A DNA stretch of 64,000 nt from NCBI GenBank assembly GCA_016713235.1, contig JADJPN010000001.1, positions 248,001 to 312,000 on the forward strand, read 5' to 3'. The stretch is from Hyphomicrobiales bacterium. GTDB taxonomy: Bacteria > Pseudomonadota > Alphaproteobacteria > Rhizobiales > Xanthobacteraceae. The position numbers and the translations under genes are program-made. Positions 1 to 8,581 of this stretch are shown piece after piece. The notes under the pieces were generated by a model. That model saw only the letters and a list, made by a program, of their open reading frames with translations, searched no databases and had not been told where the DNA came from. Position 1 is the stretch's first letter. Every line of letters begins with the position of its first letter.

Positions 1-118
1 CCGCGGGTTTCGCGGTCTGCGGCACTTCACCTGCGGGCGATTTGGCGCGCGCCTCGAGCGGGACCGGTGTCGCGCCTGCCCCATTTTCCGGCTGCTTTCT
101 TGCTGCCTCTGGCATCAT
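1..118 (-). CDS. Start of a divergent gene, partial; possibly an efflux membrane-fusion protein
   Basis: Reading leftwards from tandem ATG codons at 118 and 115, the frame stays open to the window edge (39 codons). The visible N-terminus is hydrophilic, with Pro, Ala and Lys (it begins MMPEAARKQPENGAG), and a GGATAAG ribosome-binding-like stretch precedes the ATG. It is divergent from the TetR gene, sharing a 110-base intergenic region with two palindromes. The usual partner in this layout is an HlyD/RND membrane-fusion protein or transporter, but too little is visible to name the family. The function is therefore an inference from position only. Confidence 0.4.
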   Translation of the reverse strand, partial: MMPEAARKQPENGAGATPVPLEARAKSPAGEVPQTAKPA

Positions 119-130
119 ACTTATCCGTAT

Positions 131-149
131 TGACCGAACAGTTCGGTCA
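131..149. promoter_or_regulatory. Perfect 19-bp palindrome, probable TetR operator 1
   Basis: TGACCGAAC-A-GTTCGGTCA is a perfect inverted repeat around a central A. It lies 13 bases before the divergent ATG at 118 and about 80 bases before the TetR start. It shares the ACCGAA...TTCGGT core with the second palindrome at 193-209. Two matching sites between divergent genes are typical of TetR autoregulation. A TTGACA at 157-162 between them could be the -35 of the TetR promoter. Confidence 0.7.
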
Positions 150-192
150 TTTTTTCTTGACATAGCTATATTAAAAGGTCAAATCAACTTAC

Positions 193-209
193 AACCGAAC
201 CGTTCGGTT
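193..209. promoter_or_regulatory. 17-bp palindrome, probable TetR operator 2
   Basis: AACCGAA-CCG-TTCGGTT is an inverted repeat of 7-bp arms around CCG (the central base breaks perfect symmetry only at its own position). It sits 18 bases before the TetR start codon at 228, where a bound repressor would block transcription or initiation. The half-site matches that of the palindrome at 131-149. Confidence 0.7.
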
Positions 210-227
210 CGATTTGACGGAGTTTTT

Positions 228-857
228 ATGCCCGAGAGTGCTGCCCTGCGCCCTGCCGAAAACGACAAGCGTGCGCAGATTCTGGAAGGCGCGGGCAAAG
301 TGTTCTTTGCGCGCGGCTTCGACGGCGCGAGCATGTCGGATATCGCGGCGGCGGCCGGCGTCTCCAAGGGCACACTCTACGTCTATTTCGAGAACAAGGA
401 GCGGTTGTTCGCAGCCCTCGTCGAGGAGCACTCGCGCGAGATCGGCGAATCCGGGTTGCGGCTCGACCCCACGGATACCGACCTGCGTGGTGCGCTCACC
501 AAGACCGCGCGAGCCTATCTCGAGGTGCTTGCGCAGCCCGACCATGTCGCATGGCTTCGCACCGTGATCGGCGCGGCGGAAAAATTTCCCGAACTCGGCC
601 AGACCTTTGTCGATTCCGGCCCGCGCCGTGCCGCGCAGAAACTCTCCGACTGGTTTCGCGCGCATATTTCCCGCGGCCGGCTCAAAATCGACAATGTCGA
701 GATCGCCGCCTGGCAATTCATGATGATGATCCAGGGACCGATCCTGGTGCCGATGCTTTACGGCGGCGAGGCTCGTCCCTCGTCCGCGCGCATCGAGGAA
801 GTCGTGAAGCAATCCGTCGATACGTTTCTCGCGGCCTACGCCAAGAAAACGTCTTAA
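228..857 (+). CDS. TetR/AcrR family transcriptional regulator
   Basis: 209 aa. The N-terminal helix-turn-helix (about residues 15-60) contains the typical TetR string MSDIAAAAGVSKGTLYVYF, followed by a helical ligand-binding domain. The ATG at 228 is chosen over an upstream in-frame start at 42 because the HTH then begins at a normal distance from the N-terminus and both operator palindromes fall upstream. It probably represses itself and the divergent gene to the left. The domain order resembles repressors of RND-type efflux pumps, but the ligand is unknown. Its TAA stop overlaps the convergent glpD stop (shared TTAA, 854-857). Confidence 0.92.
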   Translation: MPESAALRPAENDKRAQILEGAGKVFFARGFDGASMSDIAAAAGVSKGTLYVYFENKERLFAALVEEHSREIGESGLRLDPTDTDLRGALTKTARAYLEVLAQPDHVAWLRTVIGAAEKFPELGQTFVDSGPRRAAQKLSDWFRAHISRGRLKIDNVEIAAWQFMMMIQGPILVPMLYGGEARPSSARIEEVVKQSVDTFLAAYAKKTS

Positions 858-2332
858 GCAGCCAACGCAGTTTTAACGGCGTCGATCTCGATTTGGCTCG
901 CGCCGACCCCGAGCTTGGTACGGCGGAACAGAACGTCGTCTGCGGTCTTCGCCCACTCGTGTTCACGAAGATAAGCGAGCTCGCGCGCATGCAGATCGCC
1001 GGCAAGACGCACGCCGAGATCTTCGATCTTCTTCGCGTCGCCCAACATATTCATCACGCGGCGGCCGTAGGCATGGGCGATACGGCGTGCCGTCGCCGCC
1101 GGAAGATAAGCGTGATCGCGCGCAAGATCGGCGAGCAAACCATCGAAGCCGCGCGCACCGAGATCGCCGCCCGGCAGCGGCTCGTTTGCGGTCCATGCCG
1201 CGCGCATCGCGAGCCAATGGCCGAGCTTGTTCACGACATCCTCGCTCATCGCACGGTACGCGGTGAGCTTGCCGCCGATCAGCGAGAGCAGCGGCGCTTC
1301 GCCATAACTGCCATCGGCTACGATTTTGTATTCGCGCGTTGCGCTCGAGGCGGAGCCTTTGCCATCGTCGATCAGCGGGCGAACGCCTGCGAAGGTCCAG
1401 ACCACGCGCGATGGTTCGACAGCGGTTTTGAAGAAATGCTCGGCCAAGCGGCAGAGATACTGGATTTCTTCCGCGCTGGCGGTGGCGTGCCCCGGGTCTC
1501 CCGCGATTTCCACATCGGTGGTTCCGATCAGCGTGTACTTCTCGCCGAAGGGGATCGCGAAAATGATGCGGCCGTCATTGTTCTGAAGAACGTAAGCGCG
1601 GTCATGCGTGTAAAGCCGCGGATAGACGATATGGCTGCCCTTGACGAGGCGGACATTGACGGGCGCGGCGCCCTTCACGATCGTCTCGATCACGCTCCCA
1701 GCCCATGGACCGGCGGCATTCACGAGCGCGCGCGCATGCAGCGTTTCGCGTTTCACGCCTTCGGCAAGCACCAGTTCCCAGCGCTGCCCGACACGGCGCG
1801 CGGAAACAAGTCTTGTCTTTGTTCGGATGTCGGCACCGCGCTCTTGCGCATCGATCGCGTTCGCGATCACGAGCCGCGCATCGTCGGCGACGCAATCCGA
1901 ATATTCGAAGCCAGCGCCGCCGCTGGCGCGGAGCGGCGCGCCGGCGGGATCGTCGGCAAGGTCGAGCACGCGCGACTTTGGCAACACGGACCGGCCCGCG
2001 AGAAAATCGTAGAGCCTGATCCCGATCTTCATCATCCATGCCGGACGCATGGACGCAACGTGGGGAATCACGAAACGCATGGGCCGCACGAGATGCGGGG
2101 CGTTTTTCAGAAGCAGCTCGCGCTCATGCAACGACTCGCGCACGAGACGGAAATCGTAATGCTCGAGATAGCGGATGCCGCCATGGATCATCTTCGAGCT
2201 ATAGGACGACGTGCCGGAAGCAAGGTCGCCCTGCTCGATGAGCAGTACGGACAGACCGCGGCCCGCGGCATCGCGCGCGATGCCGCAGCCGTTGATGCCG
2301 CCGCCGATGATCGCGACGTCGAATTCTTTCAT
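854..2332 (-). CDS. glpD: Glycerol-3-phosphate dehydrogenase, FAD-dependent, aerobic
   Basis: 492 aa, full family length. GlpD oxidises sn-glycerol-3-phosphate to dihydroxyacetone phosphate at the inner membrane and passes electrons from FAD to quinone. The N-terminal Rossmann motif GGGINGCGIARD (about residues 10-21) binds FAD. It is followed by the family strings LIEQGDLASGTSS, SKMIHGGIRYLE and IGTTDVE, with the C-terminal GlpO/GlpD helical domain after about residue 390. It lies 72 bases after the thiolase on the same strand, but nothing links it to that pathway. A complete ugpBAEC glycerol-3-phosphate importer lies near 53.6-57.8 kb. Confidence 0.95.
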   Translation of the reverse strand: MKEFDVAIIGGGINGCGIARDAAGRGLSVLLIEQGDLASGTSSYSSKMIHGGIRYLEHYDFRLVRESLHERELLLKNAPHLVRPMRFVIPHVASMRPAWMMKIGIRLYDFLAGRSVLPKSRVLDLADDPAGAPLRASGGAGFEYSDCVADDARLVIANAIDAQERGADIRTKTRLVSARRVGQRWELVLAEGVKRETLHARALVNAAGPWAGSVIETIVKGAAPVNVRLVKGSHIVYPRLYTHDRAYVLQNNDGRIIFAIPFGEKYTLIGTTDVEIAGDPGHATASAEEIQYLCRLAEHFFKTAVEPSRVVWTFAGVRPLIDDGKGSASSATREYKIVADGSYGEAPLLSLIGGKLTAYRAMSEDVVNKLGHWLAMRAAWTANEPLPGGDLGARGFDGLLADLARDHAYLPAATARRIAHAYGRRVMNMLGDAKKIEDLGVRLAGDLHARELAYLREHEWAKTADDVLFRRTKLGVGASQIEIDAVKTALAA

Positions 2333-2404
2333 GCGAAGCGATTCCGTCCTGTAATCGAAGACTACAGGATCAACGGCGGCCGTGACGATAGCTTTAGGCG
2401 AATA

Positions 2405-3619
2405 TCAGACGCGCTCGATGGCGAGCGCGACACCCTGCCCCACGCCGACGCACATGGTGGCAAGGCCGTATTTTCCGCCGGACTCTTCCAGTGCGCGCAT
2501 GGCGGTTCCGGCGATGCGGGCACCGGACATGCCGAGCGGGTGGCCGAGCGCAATCGCGCCGCCATTCGGATTCACGTGCGGCGCATCGTCCGCCACGCCG
2601 AACTGACGCATGCAGGCCAGCGCCTGGCTGGCGAAGGCTTCGTTCAACTCGATGACGTCGAATTTATTCGTAGGAATGCCGAGGCGCGCGGAGAGCTTTT
2701 CCACGGCCGGCACCGGGCCGATGCCCATGACGCGCGGCGGGACGCCCGCGGATGCAAGACCCAGAATGCGCGCGCGCGGCTTTAATCCGTTCGCCTTCGC
2801 CGCTTCTTCGGACGCAATGATCAGCGCCGCGGCGCCGTCGTTCACGCCCGACGCGTTGCCGGCGGTAACGGTGCCGGGATTGCGGAACGGCGTTCTGAGC
2901 TTTGCAAGATTCTCCAGCGTGGTATCGCCGCGCGGGTGTTCGTCTTTCTCGACCTTCACCGGACCTGCCTTGCCGCCCGGCACCTCGATCGCAACGATCT
3001 CGCCATCGAAATAGCCGCGCTTTTGCGCCGCGACCGCGCGATGCTGCGAGCGGAGCGCGAACTGATCCTGATCCTCGCGCTTCACCTGATATTCCTCGGC
3101 GACGTTCTCGCCGGTCTCCGGCATGGAATCGACGCCATATTGCGCCTTCATCAAAGGGTTGACGAACCGCCAGCCGATGGTGGTGTCGAAAATTTCCGCC
3201 TGCCGCGAGAACGCTTCGGTCGCCTTGCCCATCACGAAGGGAGCGCGCGACATGGATTCCGCGCCGCCCGCAAGCGCGAGCGAGATTTCGCCCGACTTGA
3301 CCGCGCGGGCTGCCGCGCCGACCGCATCGAGGCCGGAGGCGCAAAGACGATTGATCGTGTTGCCCGCCACCGAAACCGGAAGGCCGGCGAGCAGAAGGCC
3401 CATGCGCGCGATGTTGCGGTTGTCTTCGCCGGCCTGATTTGCGCAACCAAAGATCACTTCTTCGATCTTGTTCTTATCGAGCGAAGGATTGCGCGCGAGC
3501 AACGCCTTGATGACGTGGGCAGCGAGATCGTCCGGCCGCACTTTCGCAAGCGAGCCGCCGAAGCGCCCGATTGGGGTGCGGACGAAGTCGCAGATATAAG
3601 CGTCGCGCAACTCAGCCAT
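2405..3619 (-). CDS. pcaF: 3-oxoadipyl-CoA / acetyl-CoA thiolase
   Basis: 404 aa thiolase. The nucleophilic cysteine lies in INRLCASGLDAV (about residue 92), the active-site histidine in GGAIALGHPLG and the second cysteine in CVGVGQG near the C-terminus. The N-terminus (DAYICDFVRTPIGRFGG) and the FGCANQAGEDNRN string are characteristic of the PcaF/PaaJ group, which cleaves 3-oxoadipyl-CoA to succinyl-CoA and acetyl-CoA. The start at 3619 follows an AGGAGAGAAC site and overlaps the CoA-transferase B stop by 8 bases. This coupling with a 3-oxoacid CoA-transferase supports a beta-ketoadipate role, although a general acetyl-CoA acetyltransferase is possible. Confidence 0.82.
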   Translation of the reverse strand: MAELRDAYICDFVRTPIGRFGGSLAKVRPDDLAAHVIKALLARNPSLDKNKIEEVIFGCANQAGEDNRNIARMGLLLAGLPVSVAGNTINRLCASGLDAVGAAARAVKSGEISLALAGGAESMSRAPFVMGKATEAFSRQAEIFDTTIGWRFVNPLMKAQYGVDSMPETGENVAEEYQVKREDQDQFALRSQHRAVAAQKRGYFDGEIVAIEVPGGKAGPVKVEKDEHPRGDTTLENLAKLRTPFRNPGTVTAGNASGVNDGAAALIIASEEAAKANGLKPRARILGLASAGVPPRVMGIGPVPAVEKLSARLGIPTNKFDVIELNEAFASQALACMRQFGVADDAPHVNPNGGAIALGHPLGMSGARIAGTAMRALEESGGKYGLATMCVGVGQGVALAIERV

Positions 3620-4406
3620 AGTTCTCTCCTTGTGCATTGCCGCCGTGGGCGGCCTTCGTGCGCGCATGCAGTTCGCGCAGGACTTTGAGTTCGGTTTCGG
3701 TTGGTGGCGGGGTCTCGCCGGCATCCGGCGCGAATTTGATCTGCCAGCCTGTTGCCGCGATCACCTGCTCTTTGGTGACGCCGGGATGCAGCGAGACGAC
3801 AGTAAGCTCTTTCGTTTTCTCGTCCGGCTCCATCACGCAAAGATCGGTCATCACCTTGGTCGGGCCTTTGGTGGTGATGCCGAGCTTCTCGCGGCTGTTG
3901 CTGCCCTCGCCGTGGCCCAAGGACGTGACGAAGTCGATCTTCTCGACAAACGCGCGCTTCGAGTGGGCCATGGTGATGAAAACCTGGCCGCAACTGGTCG
4001 CGATTTCCGGCGCGCCGCCGCCGCCCGGAAGGCGCACGCTCGGCTTCTCATAGGGGCCGACGACCGTCGTGTTCAGATTGGCGTAGCGGTCAATCTGCGC
4101 GCCGCCGAGGAAGCCCGTGGTGATACGGCCACCTTGCAGCCAGTAGCGGAACATCTCCGGCACCGGCACCGTGGTGAGCGCGGTTTCGGAGAGCTCACCG
4201 TCGCCAATCGAGAGCGGCAGCACGCTCGGCCGCGTTTCCAGCGTACCGGACTCGTAAATCAAGACGATATCCGGTGCGTGAGTCTGGCGCGCGAGATTGC
4301 AGGCCGCCGAAGGCGCGCCGATGCCGACGAAGCAGACGTCCTGGTTGGTCAGCGCACGCGCCGCGGCAACGGTCATCATTTCGTTGGGGGTAAAATCCTG
4401 GTTCAT
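3612..4406 (-). CDS. CoA-transferase subunit B (CatJ/GctB-like)
   Basis: 264 aa. A class I CoA-transferase beta subunit. The putative catalytic glutamate, which forms the glutamyl-CoA thioester, is Glu52 in LIYESGTLE. A glycine-rich GGGGAPE stretch near residue 125 is shared with glutaconate CoA-transferase and CatJ. With the A subunit 3 bases upstream it would move CoA from succinyl-CoA to a 3-oxoacid such as 3-oxoadipate, the step before the overlapping thiolase. GctAB-type glutaconate activation is the alternative substrate assignment; the thiolase neighbour favours 3-oxoadipate. Confidence 0.8.
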   Translation of the reverse strand: MNQDFTPNEMMTVAAARALTNQDVCFVGIGAPSAACNLARQTHAPDIVLIYESGTLETRPSVLPLSIGDGELSETALTTVPVPEMFRYWLQGGRITTGFLGGAQIDRYANLNTTVVGPYEKPSVRLPGGGGAPEIATSCGQVFITMAHSKRAFVEKIDFVTSLGHGEGSNSREKLGITTKGPTKVMTDLCVMEPDEKTKELTVVSLHPGVTKEQVIAATGWQIKFAPDAGETPPPTETELKVLRELHARTKAAHGGNAQGENYG

Positions 4407-4409
4407 GAC

Positions 4410-5258
4410 TTACGCTGCCTTCTTCGCGTGACGCGCGAAAACTTCCGGGCCCTTCTTCAGCACGTTCTCTTCCATCCAGGCGATGAACGAATCGCGCTCG
4501 CGCGCGATAGCATCCCACGCTTTATAAAAAGCGTTGTCGCGCTTGTAGTAGCCTTGCGTGTAGGACGGATGCGCGCCACCCGGCACCTCGACGATCGCCT
4601 TGATGGTCCAGCCCGGCAGCACCACGGAATTCGGCGACGGCGGGTTCAGTTCGTCCACGATCTCCTCGACGGTGACAACCGAACGCTTGGCCGCCAGCAC
4701 CGCTTCCTTCTGCACGCCGACGATTCCTTCGAGCAGCACATTGCCTTTCCGGTCTGCTTTTTGCGCGTGAATAATCGCAACATCAAGCTTCACCGCCGGT
4801 ACCGTTGCGAGCTTCTCGCCGGTGTAAGGACACGTCACGTCTTTAATGGAGGGATTTACACGCGGCAGCTCCGCGCCGCGGTAACCGCGAAACACGGCGA
4901 ATGGCAGACCCGCGGCAGCCGCATCATAGGCATTCGCCATCGCAGCGTGCGAATGCTCGACAATCTCGATCTTGTTCGGCCAGCCATTCTGATAGGCGTC
5001 GCGGAAGCGATGCAGCGAGCCGACGCCGGGATTGCCGCCCCAGGAGAACGTCATGCGCTCGGCGCAGCCCATGCCGATTAACTGGTCGTAAATCAGATCC
5101 GGCGTCATGCGGACCAGCGAAAGGCGCTTTCTTTTCTGGCGAATGATCTCGTGTCCCGCCGCGAAAGGAATGAGATGCGTGAAACCTTCCATCGCGACGG
5201 CATCGCCGTCTTTCACATTGGCTTCGATCGCTTCGGACAGTTTCAGAAAAGCAGCCAT
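4410..5258 (-). CDS. CoA-transferase subunit A (CatI/GctA-like)
   Basis: 282 aa. The alpha subunit of the same class I CoA-transferase: the N-terminal region carries EGFTHLIPFAAGHE and later GGNPGVGSLHRFRDA and KADRKGNVLLEG, all typical of the CatI/GctA branch. The ATG at 5258 is preferred because a GGGAAC element precedes it and the upstream in-frame codons (to 5279) are not conserved-looking. It is the first gene of a three-gene unit (A, B, thiolase). An intrinsic terminator separates it from the ABC-importer operon, so it probably has its own promoter in 5259-5330, although I see no clear consensus there. Confidence 0.8.
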   Translation of the reverse strand: MAAFLKLSEAIEANVKDGDAVAMEGFTHLIPFAAGHEIIRQKRKRLSLVRMTPDLIYDQLIGMGCAERMTFSWGGNPGVGSLHRFRDAYQNGWPNKIEIVEHSHAAMANAYDAAAAGLPFAVFRGYRGAELPRVNPSIKDVTCPYTGEKLATVPAVKLDVAIIHAQKADRKGNVLLEGIVGVQKEAVLAAKRSVVTVEEIVDELNPPSPNSVVLPGWTIKAIVEVPGGAHPSYTQGYYKRDNAFYKAWDAIARERDSFIAWMEENVLKKGPEVFARHAKKAA

Positions 5259-5330
5259 CAACACACCGTTCCCGCGCAAAATTTAGCGCGCGAAACTAGG
5301 GTGCATGCCAATCATCGTCAAGGAACGGGC

Positions 5331-5370
5331 GGAAAAGCGGGCAAAGCGTTCCAGCGCTTGCCCGCTTTGT
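5331..5370 (-). terminator. Rho-independent terminator after livM
   Basis: On the minus strand the hairpin arms AAAGCGGGCAAGCG and CGCTTTGCCCGCTTT (one bulged base, 6-base loop) are followed by TTTTCC. It begins right after the livM stop (5372), so it ends the ABC-importer operon. The reverse orientation also has a short T run, so it may work in both directions. Confidence 0.75.
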
Positions 5371-5371
5371 T

Positions 5372-6397
5372 CTAGAGACGAATCCGAAACAGATTCGCGA
5401 TTTCGCCGATGATGCCGCGGCGGAACAGGAGCACGCAGACGACGAAAATGCCGCCCTGAATGATCGTCACCCATTGGCCGAAGCTCGAGAGATAGTTCTG
5501 CATCGCGATAATCGTAAACGCGCCAACTACCGGGCCGAAGATCGTGCCGAGACCGCCAAGCAGCGTCATCAAGACAACCTCGCCCGACATCGACCAGTGC
5601 ACGTCGGTAAGCGAAGCGTTCTGCACGACGAAAGGCTTGATCGCGCCGGCAAGGCCGGCAATCGCGGCCGACAGCGTGAACGCCATCAGCTTGTAGCGCT
5701 CGGTCTTGTAGCCGAGCGAAATCGCGCGCTGCTCGTTCTCGCGGATACTCTTCAGCACCTCGCCAAAAGGCGAATGGATCACGCGATAAATCAAAAGGAA
5801 ACCAAGCAGGAACACGACGAGCACGAACACGTACAACACGCGATCGTCGCCAAGATCGAACAGGCCGAAAAGATGGTCGCGCGGCACCGGCTGGATGCCG
5901 TCTTCACCGCCGGTGAACGGCGCCTGCAACGCGAAGAAATACATCATCTGCGCGAGCGCGAGCGTGATCATCGCAAAATAGATGCCTTGCCGCCGGATCG
6001 CGATCGAGCCCGCGATAAAACCGAGCACGGTGGCGCCCATGACGGCGAGGAAGATCGCAAGCTCGGGCACCATCGGCGAATTCGTCACCGTGACCCACTG
6101 CCACGAGCCGGCCCAGTACGGGATCGAGATTTTTCCAACTTTTGCAAGGTGCGCGGCGAAGTAACTTGCCCAGCCGAAATAGAGCGCATGACCGAAGGAA
6201 AGCAGGCCGACATAGCCGATGAGCAAATTGAACGCGCAGGCGAACAGCGCGAAGCAAAGCGCCTTCATCAGAAACGGCGGATAGACGAAGGCGGGTAGAA
6301 CCGCGAGCACGAGTACCATGATTGCGAACGCAATCACCTCGCTGCGGTGGCTGGTTGCCGCCGCCGGCGCGGATGTTTGTTCGGTTGCCTGTGCCAT
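5372..6397 (-). CDS. livM: Branched-chain amino-acid-type ABC transporter permease (LivM family)
   Basis: 341 aa, very hydrophobic, with about nine membrane segments. The LivM signature GYVGLLSFGHALYFGWASYFAA is present near residue 60 (here in parts, GLLSFGHAL and beyond), as is the ATP-binding-protein contact loop with LKSIRENEQRAISLGY near residue 215. It forms half of the inner-membrane channel with LivH. One base separates it from the livH stop (TAA-T-ATG), so the two are translationally coupled. Substrate identity cannot be read from the permease; HAAT importers carry amino acids, amides or aromatic acids. Confidence 0.9.
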   Translation of the reverse strand: MAQATEQTSAPAAATSHRSEVIAFAIMVLVLAVLPAFVYPPFLMKALCFALFACAFNLLIGYVGLLSFGHALYFGWASYFAAHLAKVGKISIPYWAGSWQWVTVTNSPMVPELAIFLAVMGATVLGFIAGSIAIRRQGIYFAMITLALAQMMYFFALQAPFTGGEDGIQPVPRDHLFGLFDLGDDRVLYVFVLVVFLLGFLLIYRVIHSPFGEVLKSIRENEQRAISLGYKTERYKLMAFTLSAAIAGLAGAIKPFVVQNASLTDVHWSMSGEVVLMTLLGGLGTIFGPVVGAFTIIAMQNYLSSFGQWVTIIQGGIFVVCVLLFRRGIIGEIANLFRIRL

Positions 6398-6398
6398 A

Positions 6399-7274
6399 TT
6401 ACGCCGCCCTTCCGAATAGACCCGCGGGCCGCGTTACCAGCACGATTACCATGATGACGAAGATCACGGTGTTCGAGGCTTCCGGGAAAAAATACTTGGT
6501 GAGGCCTTCGACGATGCCGAGCCCGAAGCCCGTCACGATCGCACCCATAATCGAACCCATGCCGCCGATCACAACCACCGCGAAGACGACGATGATGATG
6601 TCGGCGCCCATCGTGGGGTTCACCGCATAGATCGGCGCCGCCATCACGCCAGCGAGGGCCGCAAGGCCGACGCCGAAGCCATAAGTGAGTGTGATCATGC
6701 GCGGCACGTTGATGCCGAAGGCGCGGACGAGCGTCGGGTTTTCAGTGGCGGCGCGCAGATATGCGCCAAGCCGCGTCTTCTCGATCATGAACCAGGTGCC
6801 AAGACATACCGCGAGCGAGAACACGACAACCCAGGCGCGATAGTTCGGAAGAAACGTGAATCCGAGATCGCGAACGCCGGTTAGCTGCGGCGGAATCTGG
6901 TACGGCAAACCGGACGAGCCGTATTGATGCCGGAACAATCCTTGAATGACGAGCGCAAGACCGAAGGTGAGCAGCAAGCCGTAGAGGTGATCGAGCTTGT
7001 AGAGCCATTGCAGAAACGCGCGCTCAATCAAGATGCCGACGCCGCCGACGAGCACGGGCGCGACGATCAAAGCCCACCAGTAGTTCAGCCCGGCGAACTG
7101 CAAGAGAAAGTAGGCTGCGAAGGCACCCATCATGTATTGGGCGCCATGCGCGAAATTGATGATGTTGAGCATGCCGAAGATCACGGCGAGCCCGAGACTG
7201 AGCAGCGCATAGAACGAGCCGTTGATCAGCCCGATCAGCAATTGGCCGAATAGCGCTGGCAGATTGATGTCCAT
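6399..7274 (-). CDS. livH: Branched-chain amino-acid-type ABC transporter permease (LivH family)
   Basis: 291 aa integral membrane protein. The N-terminus LINGSFYALLSLGLAVIFGMLNIINFAHG is the diagnostic LivH signature, and AATENPTLVRAFGINVPR near residue 180 is the coupling-helix region. It pairs with LivM downstream. Its order in the operon (livG, livF, binding protein, livH, livM) is a common arrangement for HAAT importers in Hyphomicrobiales. Confidence 0.9.
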   Translation of the reverse strand: MDINLPALFGQLLIGLINGSFYALLSLGLAVIFGMLNIINFAHGAQYMMGAFAAYFLLQFAGLNYWWALIVAPVLVGGVGILIERAFLQWLYKLDHLYGLLLTFGLALVIQGLFRHQYGSSGLPYQIPPQLTGVRDLGFTFLPNYRAWVVVFSLAVCLGTWFMIEKTRLGAYLRAATENPTLVRAFGINVPRMITLTYGFGVGLAALAGVMAAPIYAVNPTMGADIIIVVFAVVVIGGMGSIMGAIVTGFGLGIVEGLTKYFFPEASNTVIFVIMVIVLVTRPAGLFGRAA

Positions 7275-7334
7275 CGATCCCCCCGGTCGATTGAGGAGCG
7301 GACGTTTCGCGCCCGCTCCTCATACTTCGTTACG

Positions 7335-8537
7335 TCAGCCGTTGACGAGCGGGCACTTGCCTTCGCTCATCGGACGGAACGCCTGATCTGCGGGGATGGT
7401 CGCGCGGAGCTTGTAGTAGTCCCACGGGGCCTTCGATTCTTCCGGCTTCTTCACTTCGAAGAGATACATCGGATGAATCTTGCGGCCGTCGGCGCGGATC
7501 GAACCTTCACCGAAGAGCACGTCCTTGGTCGGCATTTCCTTCATCTTCGCAACGACAGCCTTGCCGTCGGCAGCGCTCTTCAGCGCGACGACCGCTTTCA
7601 GGTAGTGCTGCACCGACGAATAGACGCCGGCATGGACCATGCTCGGATGAACGCCGCGGTTCGCCGCTGCGAAGCGCTTGGCGAAAGCGCGGTTCGCGTC
7701 GTTCATGTCCCAGTACCAGGCTTCGGTGAAGATCAGGCCCTGCGCAGTCTTGAGGCCGAGACCGTGCACGTCGGTCAGGAACACGAGAAGGCCCGCGAGG
7801 TTCTGGCCCTTCTGCGTGATGCCGAACTCGGCTGCCTGCTTGATCGCATTCGTGGTGTCGGCGCCCGCATTGGCGAGACCGATGATCTTCGCCTTCGAAG
7901 CCTGCGCTTGCAGCAGGAACGAGGAGAAATCCTGACCCGGGAACGGATGACGCACCTGACCCACGACCTTGCCGCCGTTCTTGATGACGACGGCTGAGGT
8001 GTCGCGCTCGAGCGCGTGACCGAAGGCGTAGTCGGCGGTGAGGAAGAACCAGGTGTCGCCGCCGGTCTTCACGATCGCGTTGCCGGTGCCGTTGGCGAGC
8101 GCCCAGGTGTCGTAGGTCCAGTGCACCGTGTTCGGTGTGCAGCGCGAACCCGTAAGATCGGAGCTTGCCGCACCGGAGACGAGGAACACCTTATTCTTTT
8201 CTTTCACGATCTCGTTCACGGCGAGCGCTACCGACGAAGTCGGCACGTCGACGATCACGTCGACCTTGTCGACATCGATCCACTGGCGGACGGTGTTCGA
8301 GCCGATGTCCGGCTTGTTCTGGTGGTCGGCGCCGATCACTTCGATCTTGAGACCCTTGACGAGATCGCCGAGGTCTTCGACCGCCATGCGCGCAGCGAGC
8401 ACTGAGCCCGGACCCGCGAGGTCGGCATAGGTGCCGGCCATGTCGTTCAACACGCCGATCTTGATCGATTCCTGCCCATAGGCAGCGCCGGCGGTTACCA
8501 TCGCCGCCGACAGAATTGCGGTTCGTAGCAGTTTCAT
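7335..8537 (-). CDS. HAAT-family periplasmic substrate-binding protein
   Basis: 400 aa. A signal peptide (MKLLRTAILSAAMVTAGAAYG) precedes a Peripla_BP_6 fold beginning IKIGVLNDMAGTYADLAGPG. A cysteine pair (in SRCTPN and GKCPL) may form a disulfide. The protein is in the middle of the liv-type operon and would deliver its ligand to LivHM. Several members of this long (about 400 aa) branch bind aromatic or other carboxylates rather than leucine. Combined with the CoA-transferase and thiolase genes downstream, that fits an aromatic-acid or dicarboxylate ligand, but this is inference. Confidence 0.88.
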   Translation of the reverse strand: MKLLRTAILSAAMVTAGAAYGQESIKIGVLNDMAGTYADLAGPGSVLAARMAVEDLGDLVKGLKIEVIGADHQNKPDIGSNTVRQWIDVDKVDVIVDVPTSSVALAVNEIVKEKNKVFLVSGAASSDLTGSRCTPNTVHWTYDTWALANGTGNAIVKTGGDTWFFLTADYAFGHALERDTSAVVIKNGGKVVGQVRHPFPGQDFSSFLLQAQASKAKIIGLANAGADTTNAIKQAAEFGITQKGQNLAGLLVFLTDVHGLGLKTAQGLIFTEAWYWDMNDANRAFAKRFAAANRGVHPSMVHAGVYSSVQHYLKAVVALKSAADGKAVVAKMKEMPTKDVLFGEGSIRADGRKIHPMYLFEVKKPEESKAPWDYYKLRATIPADQAFRPMSEGKCPLVNG

Positions 8538-8581
8538 TTTCTTACCTCCCGATTATCGGACGCCATTTCTTGGCGGCCGTC

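Noticed and set aside
2347..2369. Hairpin TCCTGTA...TACAGGA between thiolase and glpD as a terminator.
   Set aside because: The stem is only 7 bp with a 9-base loop and there is no T run on either strand.
551..2785. A 744-residue plus-strand open frame over glpD and the thiolase end.
   Set aside because: It is rich in Arg, His and Ala with no motif, and is the shadow of glpD, whose FAD and family signatures on the minus strand are complete.
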